A stretch of 64,000 nucleotides of DNA from Lachnospiraceae bacterium (GTDB lineage Bacteria > Bacillota > Clostridia > Lachnospirales > Lachnospiraceae), in assembly GCA_019421365.1 (NCBI GenBank), contig JAHZFJ010000003.1:124001-188000 (forward strand), given 5' to 3'. The notes beneath the pieces are model-generated. The model searched no databases. It was not told the origin of the DNA and was given only the letters and a program-made list of their open reading frames with translations. The position numbers were made by a program, and so were the translations under genes. Positions 8,462 to 16,850 of the stretch are shown here, one piece after another; within the stretch, counting starts at the first letter, position 1, and every line of letters starts with the position of its first letter.

Positions 8462-9838
8462 TTATCCTACTGATATATTCTCCGTTGGTAAATGTCTTGA
8501 ATTCTCTTTTACAGCTCTTATGTTAAAAGCTAACGCCATGGACATAGGTCCAATACGTCCAAGATACATTGTTACTATAACTATAAACTTACCTAACGTA
8601 CTAAGTGATGGAGTTAAGTTTCTTGATAAACCTACAGTTGCTAATGCAGACGTTGTTTCAAACAGAATATCAAGGAATTCGCCTCCCTCAACAACGGAAA
8701 GTAATATTGTTGAAACAAATAATACCGATGCACTCACTAAAATAACTGCAAGTGCCTTCTTAATATAAAAATCTGCTATCTTTCTTCTGCAAAGTTCGAC
8801 ATCTTGTTTTCCCCTAACAATAGAGAACGCAGCCAAGAAAATCATTGCAATTGTTACTGTCTTAATACCACCTGCTGTACCTGATGGCGATCCACCAATG
8901 AACATCAAAATGATTGATATAAATGCAGAATCACTCGATAAATTCTCCTGCGGAACCGTTAAGAAACCCGCGGTTCTTGTAGTAACCGATTGAAACATAG
9001 AAGCCATAATTTTCTGTCCAAAATTCAGATTTCCTATTGTTCCTGTATTATGATACTCCATAATGAAGAACGCAATCGTACCAAGAGTGATTAATATAAC
9101 TGTTGTACCAATTGCAATCTTTGTATGTAGTCTAAGGCTACGTGCAAAAGATTTGATGTTGAATTTATCTTCCATAGATTTCTTTAATTTCGTTATAACA
9201 TCCCACCAAACTGGAAATCCAATACCACCTAGGATAATAAGTGCCATTGTTGTAAAATTAACCAACGGGTTAGTTACATATCCTGCCAAACTGTTATCCC
9301 CTAGAATATCCATACCGGCATTACAAAAGGCTGAAACAGAATTAAATATTGCTCTTCCAAGTCCAGATATAAACCCATATCTTGGAATAAACTCAATACT
9401 ATATAATACAGCTCCAATACCTTCTACGATAAATGTACCTTTCATAATCTTAATGGTAAGGCGCACTAAACCTCTTAAGGTATCTAAATTATAAGCTTCT
9501 TGAATTAGTAATCTCTCTCGTAATGTAATACGCTTTCTCATCATCAATAATATAGTTGTTGTAAATGTTACAACTCCCAAACCACCAAATTGAATCAGAA
9601 TTAAGATTACAACATGACCAAATGTTGTCCAATGAGAGAGTGTATTCACAGTAACTAATCCAGTAACACAGATTGATGTTGTCGCTGTGAACATAGCATC
9701 AATCAAGGTCGTAGTCTCACCTGGTTTTGTTGCAATTGGTAACATTAAAAGTGCGGTTCCAATCAATATTGCTGCTAAGAAACCAAATACAATCATTTGA
9801 GTCGTCGAGAACTTAATCTTCTTTAATTTTTCTTTCAT
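8462..9838 (-). CDS. TrkH/KtrB-type potassium transporter, channel subunit
   Basis: A 458-residue integral membrane protein of the Trk/Ktr/HKT superfamily. The four pore-loop filter segments are visible in order: TSICVTGLVT, NSVSAFCNAGMD, QSVTTRTAGFLT and ETTSALATVGLS, each with the conserved filter glycine. It imports K+ (with Na+ or H+ in some members) together with the RCK subunit encoded downstream. The start was set at MKEKLKK (9838), directly behind GGAGG; an in-frame TTG four codons upstream overlaps that site. Confidence 0.93.
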   Translation of the reverse strand: MKEKLKKIKFSTTQMIVFGFLAAILIGTALLMLPIATKPGETTTLIDAMFTATTSICVTGLVTVNTLSHWTTFGHVVILILIQFGGLGVVTFTTTILLMMRKRITLRERLLIQEAYNLDTLRGLVRLTIKIMKGTFIVEGIGAVLYSIEFIPRYGFISGLGRAIFNSVSAFCNAGMDILGDNSLAGYVTNPLVNFTTMALIILGGIGFPVWWDVITKLKKSMEDKFNIKSFARSLRLHTKIAIGTTVILITLGTIAFFIMEYHNTGTIGNLNFGQKIMASMFQSVTTRTAGFLTVPQENLSSDSAFISIILMFIGGSPSGTAGGIKTVTIAMIFLAAFSIVRGKQDVELCRRKIADFYIKKALAVILVSASVLFVSTILLSVVEGGEFLDILFETTSALATVGLSRNLTPSLSTLGKFIVIVTMYLGRIGPMSMALAFNIRAVKENSRHLPTENISVG

Positions 9839-9987
9839 GATTTCCTCCAACCATCAAGAGAACATTTTCGTATCGTATAAAAATGCAAACGATCAATATA
9901 GTTATCTATACTAATAGTTTGCAGTTTTATCAATTATTATAACTCTCTTATCCACAGAATGCAATAAACTTACACGTTTAGATTTCG

Positions 9988-10317
9988 CTACAATCCAGTT
10001 CCATATAATGGTATTACATTAATTACCGGTTCTTCATATGGATGAACCTTCTTTATTGCTGCTTTTGTTTCCTGCAATCGTTCTGCTTTACAACAGACTT
10101 CAACCTTTAATTCTGGTTCTGAACTTATCTCACCAACAGATCCAATATAAGGTGTTGTTCCAACTAAAGGACGCCAGCAACCAATAACTTTACTATAGGA
10201 TAGACAACAATCATAATTTCCAATATGACCAGCATCAACTTCCATTAATGCCTTCTGTAACACTTCTAGGTGTGTTTCTGGTATGAAAATCTCTAATTTA
10301 AAAAACTCAAATTGCAT
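9988..10317 (-). CDS. NIF3-insert / CutA-like small protein
   Basis: A 109-residue protein resembling the PII/CutA-like domain found inserted in YqfO/NIF3 proteins and as stand-alone proteins. The key segments are IFIPETHLEVLQKAL, GHIGNYDCCLSYS, GCWRPLVGTTPYIG and HPYEEPVINVIPL. The fold forms trimers and is suspected to bind metal or nucleotide, but no reaction is established. It starts 14 bp after the aminotransferase gene, as the last member of the marR-MATE operon. Confidence 0.8.
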   Translation of the reverse strand: MQFEFFKLEIFIPETHLEVLQKALMEVDAGHIGNYDCCLSYSKVIGCWRPLVGTTPYIGSVGEISSEPELKVEVCCKAERLQETKAAIKKVHPYEEPVINVIPLYGTGL

Positions 10318-10331
10318 TTATTTGCTCCTTA

Positions 10332-11504
10332 TTATTCTAACGATTCCACCAATTGCTTCATCGCTAACTCAACCATCTTTCTAGGGCAGGCCAGATTCAA
10401 ACGAATATAATTATCTACACCATATTTACGCCCATCATCAGGTATAAGCCCTTTACTTGCTAGTAGCTTAAGAATATGATCAAGATCTGCTTCATATCTC
10501 TCAAGATTTAACCATAAGACATACGTTCCTTGAGGTTTTACAACCTTGATATCAGGTAACTGTTCTTTGATATACGTATACGCGTAGTCAACATTCGCTT
10601 CAACGTAATCGCACATGTCATCTACCCAATCTGCCCCCTCTCGATATCCTGCAACAAGGGCTTCAAGGGATAATGCATTCAATAAATTATAATGACTACG
10701 CCCACTTACTTCTCGATATGCAGCCATTAATAATTTATTATAAATTATAGAATAGGCAACTTGTAAACCACCTAAATTGAATGTCTTAGTTGGTGAATAA
10801 CAAGCAATCGTATGTTGCTTCATATAAGGACTAATACTTTGTATAGGTATATGGGAATGTCTACGGAACGTAAAGTCAGCCCATATCTCATCTGAAATGA
10901 TATTCAATTGATACTCTTCGCAAAACGCTGCAAAGGATTCAAGTTCCTCTCTTGTCCAAACACGTCCTGTTGGGTTATGGGGCGAACAAAGAATACAGCA
11001 TCTTATATTATTATCCACAACCTTTTTCTTCATATCCTCAAAGTCCATTACAAATGTACTATCTCCATCTTGTTTTAACTCACTAAAGACTAGATTTCTA
11101 TTGGTTGTTTGCAAGGCTCGAAGAAAGCCTCCATAAGCCGGTGCATGAATCAAGACACTTTCATTCTCTTTTGTTAACGTATATATAGCAGAAGTCACTC
11201 CTCCGAGCACAGAGTTCTGATATGAAATCACATCTTCTGTTATTCCCGCAATCTGATATCTTGTTCTATGCCAATATTTAATTGCATCATAAAAACGTTT
11301 TGAATTACTAACATATCCGAATATCGGATGTTGCAAGCGCTGCATCATCGCATTGGTAATACAAGGAGGCGTCCCGAATTCCATATCTGCTATCCACATA
11401 GCATTCAATTGATCCGGATTTACCTCTCTCGGTAAATCATCCCATTTTACACATTCTGTTCCTATTCTGTTATAGATCGTATCAAAATCACTTTGTTTAT
11501 TCAT
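10332..11504 (-). CDS. MalY/PatB family PLP-dependent aminotransferase
   Basis: A 390-residue fold-type I PLP enzyme. The Schiff-base lysine is K240 in SPTKTFNLGG. D205 in SDEIW contacts the pyridine nitrogen, and SPHNPTGRVW (174-183) carries the conserved Asn. The sequence is of the MalY/PatB type, whose members usually act as cystathionine beta-lyases (C-S lyases) forming homocysteine, pyruvate and ammonia. The precise substrate is inferred. It lies 32 bp downstream of the MATE gene. Confidence 0.88.
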   Translation of the reverse strand: MNKQSDFDTIYNRIGTECVKWDDLPREVNPDQLNAMWIADMEFGTPPCITNAMMQRLQHPIFGYVSNSKRFYDAIKYWHRTRYQIAGITEDVISYQNSVLGGVTSAIYTLTKENESVLIHAPAYGGFLRALQTTNRNLVFSELKQDGDSTFVMDFEDMKKKVVDNNIRCCILCSPHNPTGRVWTREELESFAAFCEEYQLNIISDEIWADFTFRRHSHIPIQSISPYMKQHTIACYSPTKTFNLGGLQVAYSIIYNKLLMAAYREVSGRSHYNLLNALSLEALVAGYREGADWVDDMCDYVEANVDYAYTYIKEQLPDIKVVKPQGTYVLWLNLERYEADLDHILKLLASKGLIPDDGRKYGVDNYIRLNLACPRKMVELAMKQLVESLE

Positions 11505-11536
11505 CTCCTAAACGCCTCCAACTAGTCTATTAGGAA

Positions 11537-12862
11537 TTAGTACTGATATACCTTCTTGTACTTTAACATAAATATTACAGAAACAAATAGAGCTACTATT
11601 TCTGCTACCGGAATTGATAGCCATATGCCATTTACATCTAAAAACTTAGGTAAAATCATAATTGCTAGAATAATAAATACGAATGTTCTAAGGAATGATA
11701 GTATGGCTGATATTAGACCATTTGAAAATGATGTAAATAATCCGGAAGCAAAAATATTGAATCCCATGATTAAAAAGCTTATCCCAAACAAACCCATACC
11801 ATGAATAGCAAGATTATAAACCGTACTATTTGGCTCAGAGAACAATGCTACAACTGGCTTTGCTAATAGCAATGAAAATGCGTAAGCGCCTATAGAACAA
11901 ATAGTTATGAATATAATACTTAGCTTGAACAATTTTTTAAGTCGTTTTTCATTCTGTGCACCGTAATTGTAACTGAATAGAGGTGCTATACCTGATGTAT
12001 ATCCAAGGAAAACTGCTGTAAATAAGAACTGAGCATATAGCACAATTGTTAATGCTGCAACCCCGTCTTCTCCTACATATCTCATCATTAATTTATTAAA
12101 TAAAAATGTTGTCACTGCAACAGCTAAATTAGATACCATCTCTGAAGAACCGTTCGTACATGTTTTTAAAAGTACCTTACCATCAAACTTTGGCTTAGTA
12201 AAGCATAGCAAACGATCTTCCTTCTTTGCAAACCAAATCAAACCAATCACAGCCGGGATTGTAAACCCAATACCTGTAGCAATTGCAGCACCTTTTATCC
12301 CTAGATTCATCGGTCCCATAAATAGATAATCTAAGAAAATATTCGCCACACCACCAAGAATGGTTAATATTAAACCTAAGTTTGGCTTTCCAGCGGTAAC
12401 GAAAAAGAATTGGAAAAGCACCTGAAGAATTGCAAACGGTATAAATATACTAATATACAAAATATAATCGTAACAATATTCATAAATCGCTTCATTAGCT
12501 CCTAATAATAACGAAATTTCTTTGGTAAAGAGCAACCCTATAGCAGCGATAATAATACCTACCACAACTCCACACGTTACAATGAAGGTATAACTTTGCT
12601 TAGCTTTTAATTGCTGTCCTTCTCCCATCTGTTTTGCAACTACCGCACTTCCACCACTTGCAAGCATTATTCCAATAGCAAATACTAAACTTATCAATGG
12701 ATAAGAGATATTTACTGCTGACAATGCAGTTGTCCCAACCATGTTTGATACAAATCCCCCATCTACCATAGTATAGAAGGAATTGAAAACCATCATAATC
12801 ACACTAGGTAGCGTGAATTTCAACAGGAAACCTGGGGTTATTTTTTTCTCAAATGTATTCAT
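11537..12862 (-). CDS. MATE family multidrug efflux transporter
   Basis: A 441-residue polytopic membrane protein with about twelve transmembrane helices in two homologous halves. It opens with the typical PGFLLKFTLPSVIMMVFNSFYTMVDG and has SGGSAVVAKQMGEG near residue 70. MATE proteins export cationic compounds using Na+ or H+ gradients. It begins 10 bp after the marR gene, a common regulator-pump pairing, which suggests drug-responsive expression. Confidence 0.92.
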   Translation of the reverse strand: MNTFEKKITPGFLLKFTLPSVIMMVFNSFYTMVDGGFVSNMVGTTALSAVNISYPLISLVFAIGIMLASGGSAVVAKQMGEGQQLKAKQSYTFIVTCGVVVGIIIAAIGLLFTKEISLLLGANEAIYEYCYDYILYISIFIPFAILQVLFQFFFVTAGKPNLGLILTILGGVANIFLDYLFMGPMNLGIKGAAIATGIGFTIPAVIGLIWFAKKEDRLLCFTKPKFDGKVLLKTCTNGSSEMVSNLAVAVTTFLFNKLMMRYVGEDGVAALTIVLYAQFLFTAVFLGYTSGIAPLFSYNYGAQNEKRLKKLFKLSIIFITICSIGAYAFSLLLAKPVVALFSEPNSTVYNLAIHGMGLFGISFLIMGFNIFASGLFTSFSNGLISAILSFLRTFVFIILAIMILPKFLDVNGIWLSIPVAEIVALFVSVIFMLKYKKVYQY

Positions 12863-12872
12863 TTTACTGACC

Positions 12873-13334
12873 TCACTCTTGTTTGTCGATACTTGCTTTC
12901 TTAACTCGAATTTGCTCTTCCTTAAAATGTTTGTTAATGGTTCCTAACATATTGCATAGATTCTCTATATCTTTCTTTGGATAAGTATCTTGAATCTCTT
13001 CTAGTGCTGCATAAAGCACACGATCATATGACTTATATTCTTCTAAAAGTTTTTCATTCACATAAAGATAATATACTCGTTTGTCTTCTTCACTTTGCTT
13101 CTTTACAACAAGTCCTAACTTTTCTAATTCCTTTATCTTCAATGTTACTGCAGATTTAGCAACGTGTAAAACCTCTGCAATATAACTTACTGTACAATTC
13201 TCTTTATAAGCTATTATGTCAAGATACAAAAGGCTATTGTAGGTCACATGCTGATAATGATTGTAATTGGCTAATTGTAATTCATTAATAACCATATCCA
13301 AATAGAACCGATCCACCATCTTCTTTAAATCCAT
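12873..13334 (-). CDS. MarR family transcriptional regulator
   Basis: A 153-residue winged-helix regulator. The DNA-binding part (about 35-100) shows VSYIAEVLHVAKSAVTLKIKELEKLGLVV, followed by a wing with SEEDKRVYYLYV. MarR proteins usually repress their own operon and a linked efflux pump until a ligand binds. The start was set at MDLKKM, just after AGGGAGA; an in-frame ATG eight codons earlier lacks that spacing. A 9-bp inverted repeat in the promoter region (13379-13414) is a plausible operator. Confidence 0.88.
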   Translation of the reverse strand: MDLKKMVDRFYLDMVINELQLANYNHYQHVTYNSLLYLDIIAYKENCTVSYIAEVLHVAKSAVTLKIKELEKLGLVVKKQSEEDKRVYYLYVNEKLLEEYKSYDRVLYAALEEIQDTYPKKDIENLCNMLGTINKHFKEEQIRVKKASIDKQE

Positions 13335-13378
13335 ACTTTTCTCCCTTCTAACAAACATATTTCTTGTAAGACCAATAA

Positions 13379-13414
13379 TTAGTTAAGCAAATATAATTAT
13401 TATTACTTAACTAA
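13379..13414. promoter_or_regulatory. Candidate MarR operator in the marR-MATE promoter
   Basis: TTAGTTAAG (13379-13387) and CTTAACTAA (13406-13414) form a perfect 9-bp inverted repeat with an 18-bp AT-rich spacer that includes a TATATT -10-like box on the minus strand. The position, 45 bp upstream of marR, fits autoregulation. The link to this MarR is inferred. Confidence 0.5.
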
Positions 13415-13424
13415 GTTACTAAAA

Positions 13425-13452
13425 AGAAAGGAGACTGTCAAGTCTCCTTTCT
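13425..13452 (-). terminator. Terminator after the GNAT gene
   Basis: A perfect 12-bp stem (13425-13436 with 13441-13452), GTCA loop, followed on the minus strand by TTTTT. It closes the accessory-gene transcript ending at 13473 and insulates the marR promoter. Confidence 0.9.
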
Positions 13453-13472
13453 AAAATTTAATTACACATTTT

Positions 13473-14003
13473 TTACCGAAGTATACACTCTAATTGACAA
13501 TCACAGGGCTCTTGTTCCACATGTTCAGAATTATATTCCACAGCTTCAACACAGCCCATTGCCTTATAAAATTCCCAGGTTTCTACCGCTGAATGCGCTG
13601 ATATATATAATTTCTTGGCACCATGGTTCTTAGCCCATTCTGCTGCTAGGCCAAATAACTTACGTCCCATCCCACTTCCCCGCATATCCTGCGACACATG
13701 AATACTAGATAAATCAAGATATTCCTTATTTTCTCCGAACAATGATGATTCCACAGATGTAAAGCCTTTAAGTTTACCATCTACAAAGGCACCATAAACA
13801 ACTCCACCAGTTACAATGGTATTCTTTAAGCAGTCGACTAGTAGCTGATACTCTTCTTCGATCCATTCATCAATAAAGGGATCGTCTTTAATTACCCATT
13901 TTCCATCTATCTTTCTATAGCACCTTGTAACTTCCTGATGACGTATAAAATGATTGAATAACTCTCGATTCATTTCTTCTATTGTTAATTCTTTTATATT
14001 CAT
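13473..14003 (-). CDS. GNAT family N-acetyltransferase
   Basis: A 176-residue acetyl-CoA-dependent acyltransferase. The acetyl-CoA binding motif appears as IHVSQDMRGSGMGRKLFGLAAEWA (about 110-133), followed by AKKLYISAHSAVETWEFYKAMGC, typical of motif B. The acceptor is unknown. The C-terminus is Cys/Glu-rich. It is the last gene of the 18249-13473 run, 30 bp after the ClpP paralog, and is followed by a strong terminator. Confidence 0.85.
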   Translation of the reverse strand: MNIKELTIEEMNRELFNHFIRHQEVTRCYRKIDGKWVIKDDPFIDEWIEEEYQLLVDCLKNTIVTGGVVYGAFVDGKLKGFTSVESSLFGENKEYLDLSSIHVSQDMRGSGMGRKLFGLAAEWAKNHGAKKLYISAHSAVETWEFYKAMGCVEAVEYNSEHVEQEPCDCQLECILR

Positions 14004-14033
14004 TAAAATCCCTCTTAACCTCTCTGATATACT

Positions 14034-14615
14034 CTACTCAATAATAGAATCTACTATACCATAACTTTTAGCTTCAAGTGCTGTCATATAATAATCACGT
14101 TCACAGTCTATTTCTATTTGCTTTATATCTTTACCTGTATTTTGCGATAAAATCCGATTAATTCGTTCTTTTGTATCTAGGATATGTTTTGCAACAATAT
14201 TAATATCAGTAGCTTGTGCAGGTCCATTTATTCCACCCGAAGGCTGATGAATCAAGATTTCTGCATTCGGTAAGGCGAACCTCTTTCCTTTCGCCCCTCC
14301 GGCAAGTAAAAATGCTCCCATGCTTGCTGCCACACCAATACAAATGGTTGAAACATCACATTTCAAATAATTCATGGTATCATATATTGCTAGCCCCGAA
14401 GATATACTTCCACCCGGACTGTTAATGTATAAGCTGATATCCTTCTTATAATCCAATGATTCAAGATATAATAATTGTGCTACTATAGAGGTCGCTATTC
14501 CGTCTGTAACCTCTTCTCCTAAGAATATAATTCTGTCATTAAGAAGTCTTGAATAGATATCATAACTTCTCTCACTATTTCCTGTTTGCTGAACCACATA
14601 TGGTATATAACTCAC
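14034..14615 (-). CDS. ATP-dependent Clp protease proteolytic subunit, second copy
   Basis: A 193-residue ClpP paralog. The catalytic triad is intact: S98 in AASMG, H123 in LIHQPSGG, and the Asp in ERDYYM near 174. It is strongly similar to the clpX-linked ClpP at 34871-35455 but has a two-residue insertion (GGINGPAQ) and substitutions across the N-terminal axial-loop region. It is translated after a short AraC-type regulator with a 4-bp overlap and has no ATPase gene beside it. It may form mixed tetradecamers with the main ClpP or a specialised protease. Confidence 0.92.
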   Translation of the reverse strand: MSYIPYVVQQTGNSERSYDIYSRLLNDRIIFLGEEVTDGIATSIVAQLLYLESLDYKKDISLYINSPGGSISSGLAIYDTMNYLKCDVSTICIGVAASMGAFLLAGGAKGKRFALPNAEILIHQPSGGINGPAQATDINIVAKHILDTKERINRILSQNTGKDIKQIEIDCERDYYMTALEAKSYGIVDSIIE

Positions 14616-15025
14616 GCTGCCATCCTCTCCAATCTCATAATAATTGTATTAGGATTATGTGACCACGAATGGATCTGTCTTACCTTCGGTGTTTTGGTCA
14701 TTACATAATGATTATTCCGATAACTTGCTGGTGAACATTCAAATCGTTGACCAAATGCTTTCGTGAAGGATTGTTGTGAGGTATAGCCAATCATCTGTGC
14801 AATCTCAATTATTGGTGTATCCGTATTCAACAAAAGCCATTCCGCCTCAAACAAACGTCTCTCCATAATGTATGCATGTATTGTTTTGCCAGTATTTTCA
14901 GCGAACATTCTATTCATATGATACTTAGAATATCCGAATTCTTTTGCTAGCAGATCAAGACTAATCTCTTCTGAATAATGCTTTTCAATATATCTTTTAA
15001 TTTTCAATACACAAGTATAATCCAT
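14612..15025 (-). CDS. AraC family transcriptional regulator, short
   Basis: A 137-residue protein that is essentially just the double helix-turn-helix of the AraC/XylS family: ISLDLLAKEFGYSKYHMNRMF, then PIIEIAQMIGYTSQQSFTKAFGQRF and PASYR. No ligand-binding domain is present. A short basic tail (about 108-137) follows. It overlaps the ClpP paralog by 4 bp, so the two proteins are made together. A direct functional link is inference. Confidence 0.87.
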   Translation of the reverse strand: MDYTCVLKIKRYIEKHYSEEISLDLLAKEFGYSKYHMNRMFAENTGKTIHAYIMERRLFEAEWLLLNTDTPIIEIAQMIGYTSQQSFTKAFGQRFECSPASYRNNHYVMTKTPKVRQIHSWSHNPNTIIMRLERMAA

Positions 15026-15094
15026 ATCACAACCTCCTATTGGATTTATATTAAAACATTTATATTCAAAAAGTCTTATCCGAAAATGCTATTT

Positions 15095-15430
15095 TTATCT
15101 TGGTTGTAATGTTTCATTAAATACTTTGCCTAAAATCTCTTTTGGTAACTCTTGCCCTAAAAAAATCTGTAACATTCCTTTTGGTGTAATTTTAAAACCA
15201 GATAATTCTGATTTATATGTAACGATCTCTTTTGCCTCAATATTCAGATGATCTTTAAAAGGGATCAATCTAACAAAATTCTCTCCAACATAAAAACTTG
15301 GTAACTTTGCCCATAATTTTTCCTGAACTTCTACTGAAACACTTTTCCTTACAAGCTCACTTACTAGAAGAAACATACTCTTAATTTCATCGTTATGATT
15401 TGCAATTAATTGTTCGAATTCTATTTTCAT
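15095..15430 (-). CDS. DUF1801 domain protein
   Basis: A 111-residue protein of the YdhG/DUF1801 type. The visible pattern is VQEKLWAKLPSFYVGENFVRLIPFKDHLNIEA and a C-terminal GMLQIFLGQELPKEIL. The family has been compared with frataxin-like folds, but its function is unsettled. It follows the DUF5680 gene by 14 bp. Start at the ATG at 15430, after an ACGAGGTAAAA ribosome binding site. Confidence 0.75.
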   Translation of the reverse strand: MKIEFEQLIANHNDEIKSMFLLVSELVRKSVSVEVQEKLWAKLPSFYVGENFVRLIPFKDHLNIEAKEIVTYKSELSGFKITPKGMLQIFLGQELPKEILGKVFNETLQPR

Positions 15431-15444
15431 TTTTACCTCGTATT

Positions 15445-15879
15445 CTATATTACTTTTCCACCATGAAATCTTAGTTCATAGACGATTGTTTGCTTATACA
15501 ATATCTTTTCTTCTCCTACAAACCAATTGATATCTCCAGTGTAGTTACAGATATATGTATATTCCCCCATAACAAAAATCCTAGGCCCCCGATAAGGCAT
15601 ACTTACATCAACTTGCTGTAAAGCTTGTTTTAAGACTTCTGATTTGAACTTTTTATCTATAACCCTTCCCATATAGTTCATACTCCAGATTGGAACCTCA
15701 TCTTGATATACAATTTCTTCTCCCGAGAAATCACTTGCTCCAAAATACGAATCCAAGTAGGTATAGTTATCCTCCTTATATAATAGGTCTTTTGATTTCA
15801 TTCTTGAAGCATCAATATAGTTATTACTACTTGCATACGTGTTTTTCTTCGCTTGTACTAAAAATTCCTCTAATCTCAT
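15445..15879 (-). CDS. DUF5680 domain protein
   Basis: A 144-residue protein that reads like the DUF5680 family: EFLVQAKKNTYAS near the N-terminus, GASDFSGEEIVYQDEVPIWSMNYMGRV centrally and PYRGPRIF near residue 95. No catalytic motif or membrane segment is seen. It lies 20 bp after one acetyltransferase gene. Function unknown; some relatives occur as C-terminal parts of helix-turn-helix regulators. Confidence 0.72.
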   Translation of the reverse strand: MRLEEFLVQAKKNTYASSNNYIDASRMKSKDLLYKEDNYTYLDSYFGASDFSGEEIVYQDEVPIWSMNYMGRVIDKKFKSEVLKQALQQVDVSMPYRGPRIFVMGEYTYICNYTGDINWFVGEEKILYKQTIVYELRFHGGKVI

Positions 15880-15899
15880 ACCTGTCCCCCAATCAGAAA

Positions 15900-16355
15900 T
15901 TATTCTATTCTGCTCTTCTCCATTACGAAATTAGTTAATAAAATACCATTTCTCTCAACTTGTTGTTCCTTAATTACTTGATATCCCCTCTTTTCAAAAA
16001 AAGGTCTTGCTGTAATTGATGCATGAGTTGATAACCTTTGTACAGAATAATATGTTTCCAGCTTGTCGCAGATTGCAGTTGCAACTCCTCTATGTTGAAA
16101 ATCCTTGTGTACATAAAGACGATCCAGGTACCCATCTTCCGTGATATCACCAAACCCAATAATTCTATCTTCCTTTACAGCTACCAAGGTATGATGTTCA
16201 AAAAAGGAATGATTCCACGCTTCAATATCCACCTCACCAGTTGCCCATACAGCTAATTGTTCTTTTGTATAATCTTTTGCATTAACAGTATGTACTGTAT
16301 CATAAAATAAGGCTGCTATCTCTTCACAGTCTTTTGTATTGTATTCTCTAATCAT
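15900..16355 (-). CDS. GNAT family N-acetyltransferase
   Basis: A 151-residue acetyltransferase with the motif LYVHKDFQHRGVATAICDKLE (about 89-109) and a C-terminal SITARPFFEKRGYQVIKEQQVERNG, as in YafP-like GNATs. The acceptor is unknown. It sits 16 bp downstream of another GNAT gene and 20 bp upstream of DUF5680, in a tightly packed transcript. The ATG at 16355 follows an AAGGAGAACG ribosome binding site. Confidence 0.85.
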   Translation of the reverse strand: MIREYNTKDCEEIAALFYDTVHTVNAKDYTKEQLAVWATGEVDIEAWNHSFFEHHTLVAVKEDRIIGFGDITEDGYLDRLYVHKDFQHRGVATAICDKLETYYSVQRLSTHASITARPFFEKRGYQVIKEQQVERNGILLTNFVMEKSRIE

Positions 16356-16371
16356 TATCGTTCTCCTTACT

Positions 16372-16815
16372 TTATAAACTCCTTTTTAAATAAACCATAT
16401 CAACTAACTGCTTCCCACATTCGTAGATCGGGTGGTCATAATTATCCGTAAAAAAGTTTTTGATACGATGTGATTCTACAAATCCACAACTCTTATAAAA
16501 CGGAATTGTAAGATCACTATCACCGGTCCCTACAAGTAATGTATCACATCTATCACTATAGCACTCGATTACATAGTCAATTAACTTCTTACCATATCCT
16601 TTCCCTTGATACTTAGGTTCTGTTGCGATGCTCTTGATTTCAAAAATTCCATCACCTTCATTGGTGACAACACAGATTGACTTCAAATCATCATCAAAGA
16701 GGGCAAACATATCACCTCTTTCTAAGTACTTGTCTATCATGCTCTCCTGCTCGTCCGCTAGAAGAAGTAATTCTATGTACTTCTTCTTATTATCTAATAC
16801 TTGTTCTATCTTCAT
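16372..16815 (-). CDS. GNAT family N-acetyltransferase
   Basis: A 147-residue acetyltransferase. The acetyl-CoA motif is IATEPKYQGKGYGKKLIDYVIE (about 66-87), followed by IPFYKSCGFVESHRIKNFF. The N-terminus (LLLADEQESMIDKYLERGDMFAL) and the DDLKSICVV strand match small GNATs annotated in clostridia. Substrate unknown. It lies 35 bp after the phosphoesterase gene. Confidence 0.84.
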   Translation of the reverse strand: MKIEQVLDNKKKYIELLLLADEQESMIDKYLERGDMFALFDDDLKSICVVTNEGDGIFEIKSIATEPKYQGKGYGKKLIDYVIECYSDRCDTLLVGTGDSDLTIPFYKSCGFVESHRIKNFFTDNYDHPIYECGKQLVDMVYLKRSL

Positions 16816-16850
16816 GAAATTGTCTCCTACTAAAATAAGTAATTATTAAA

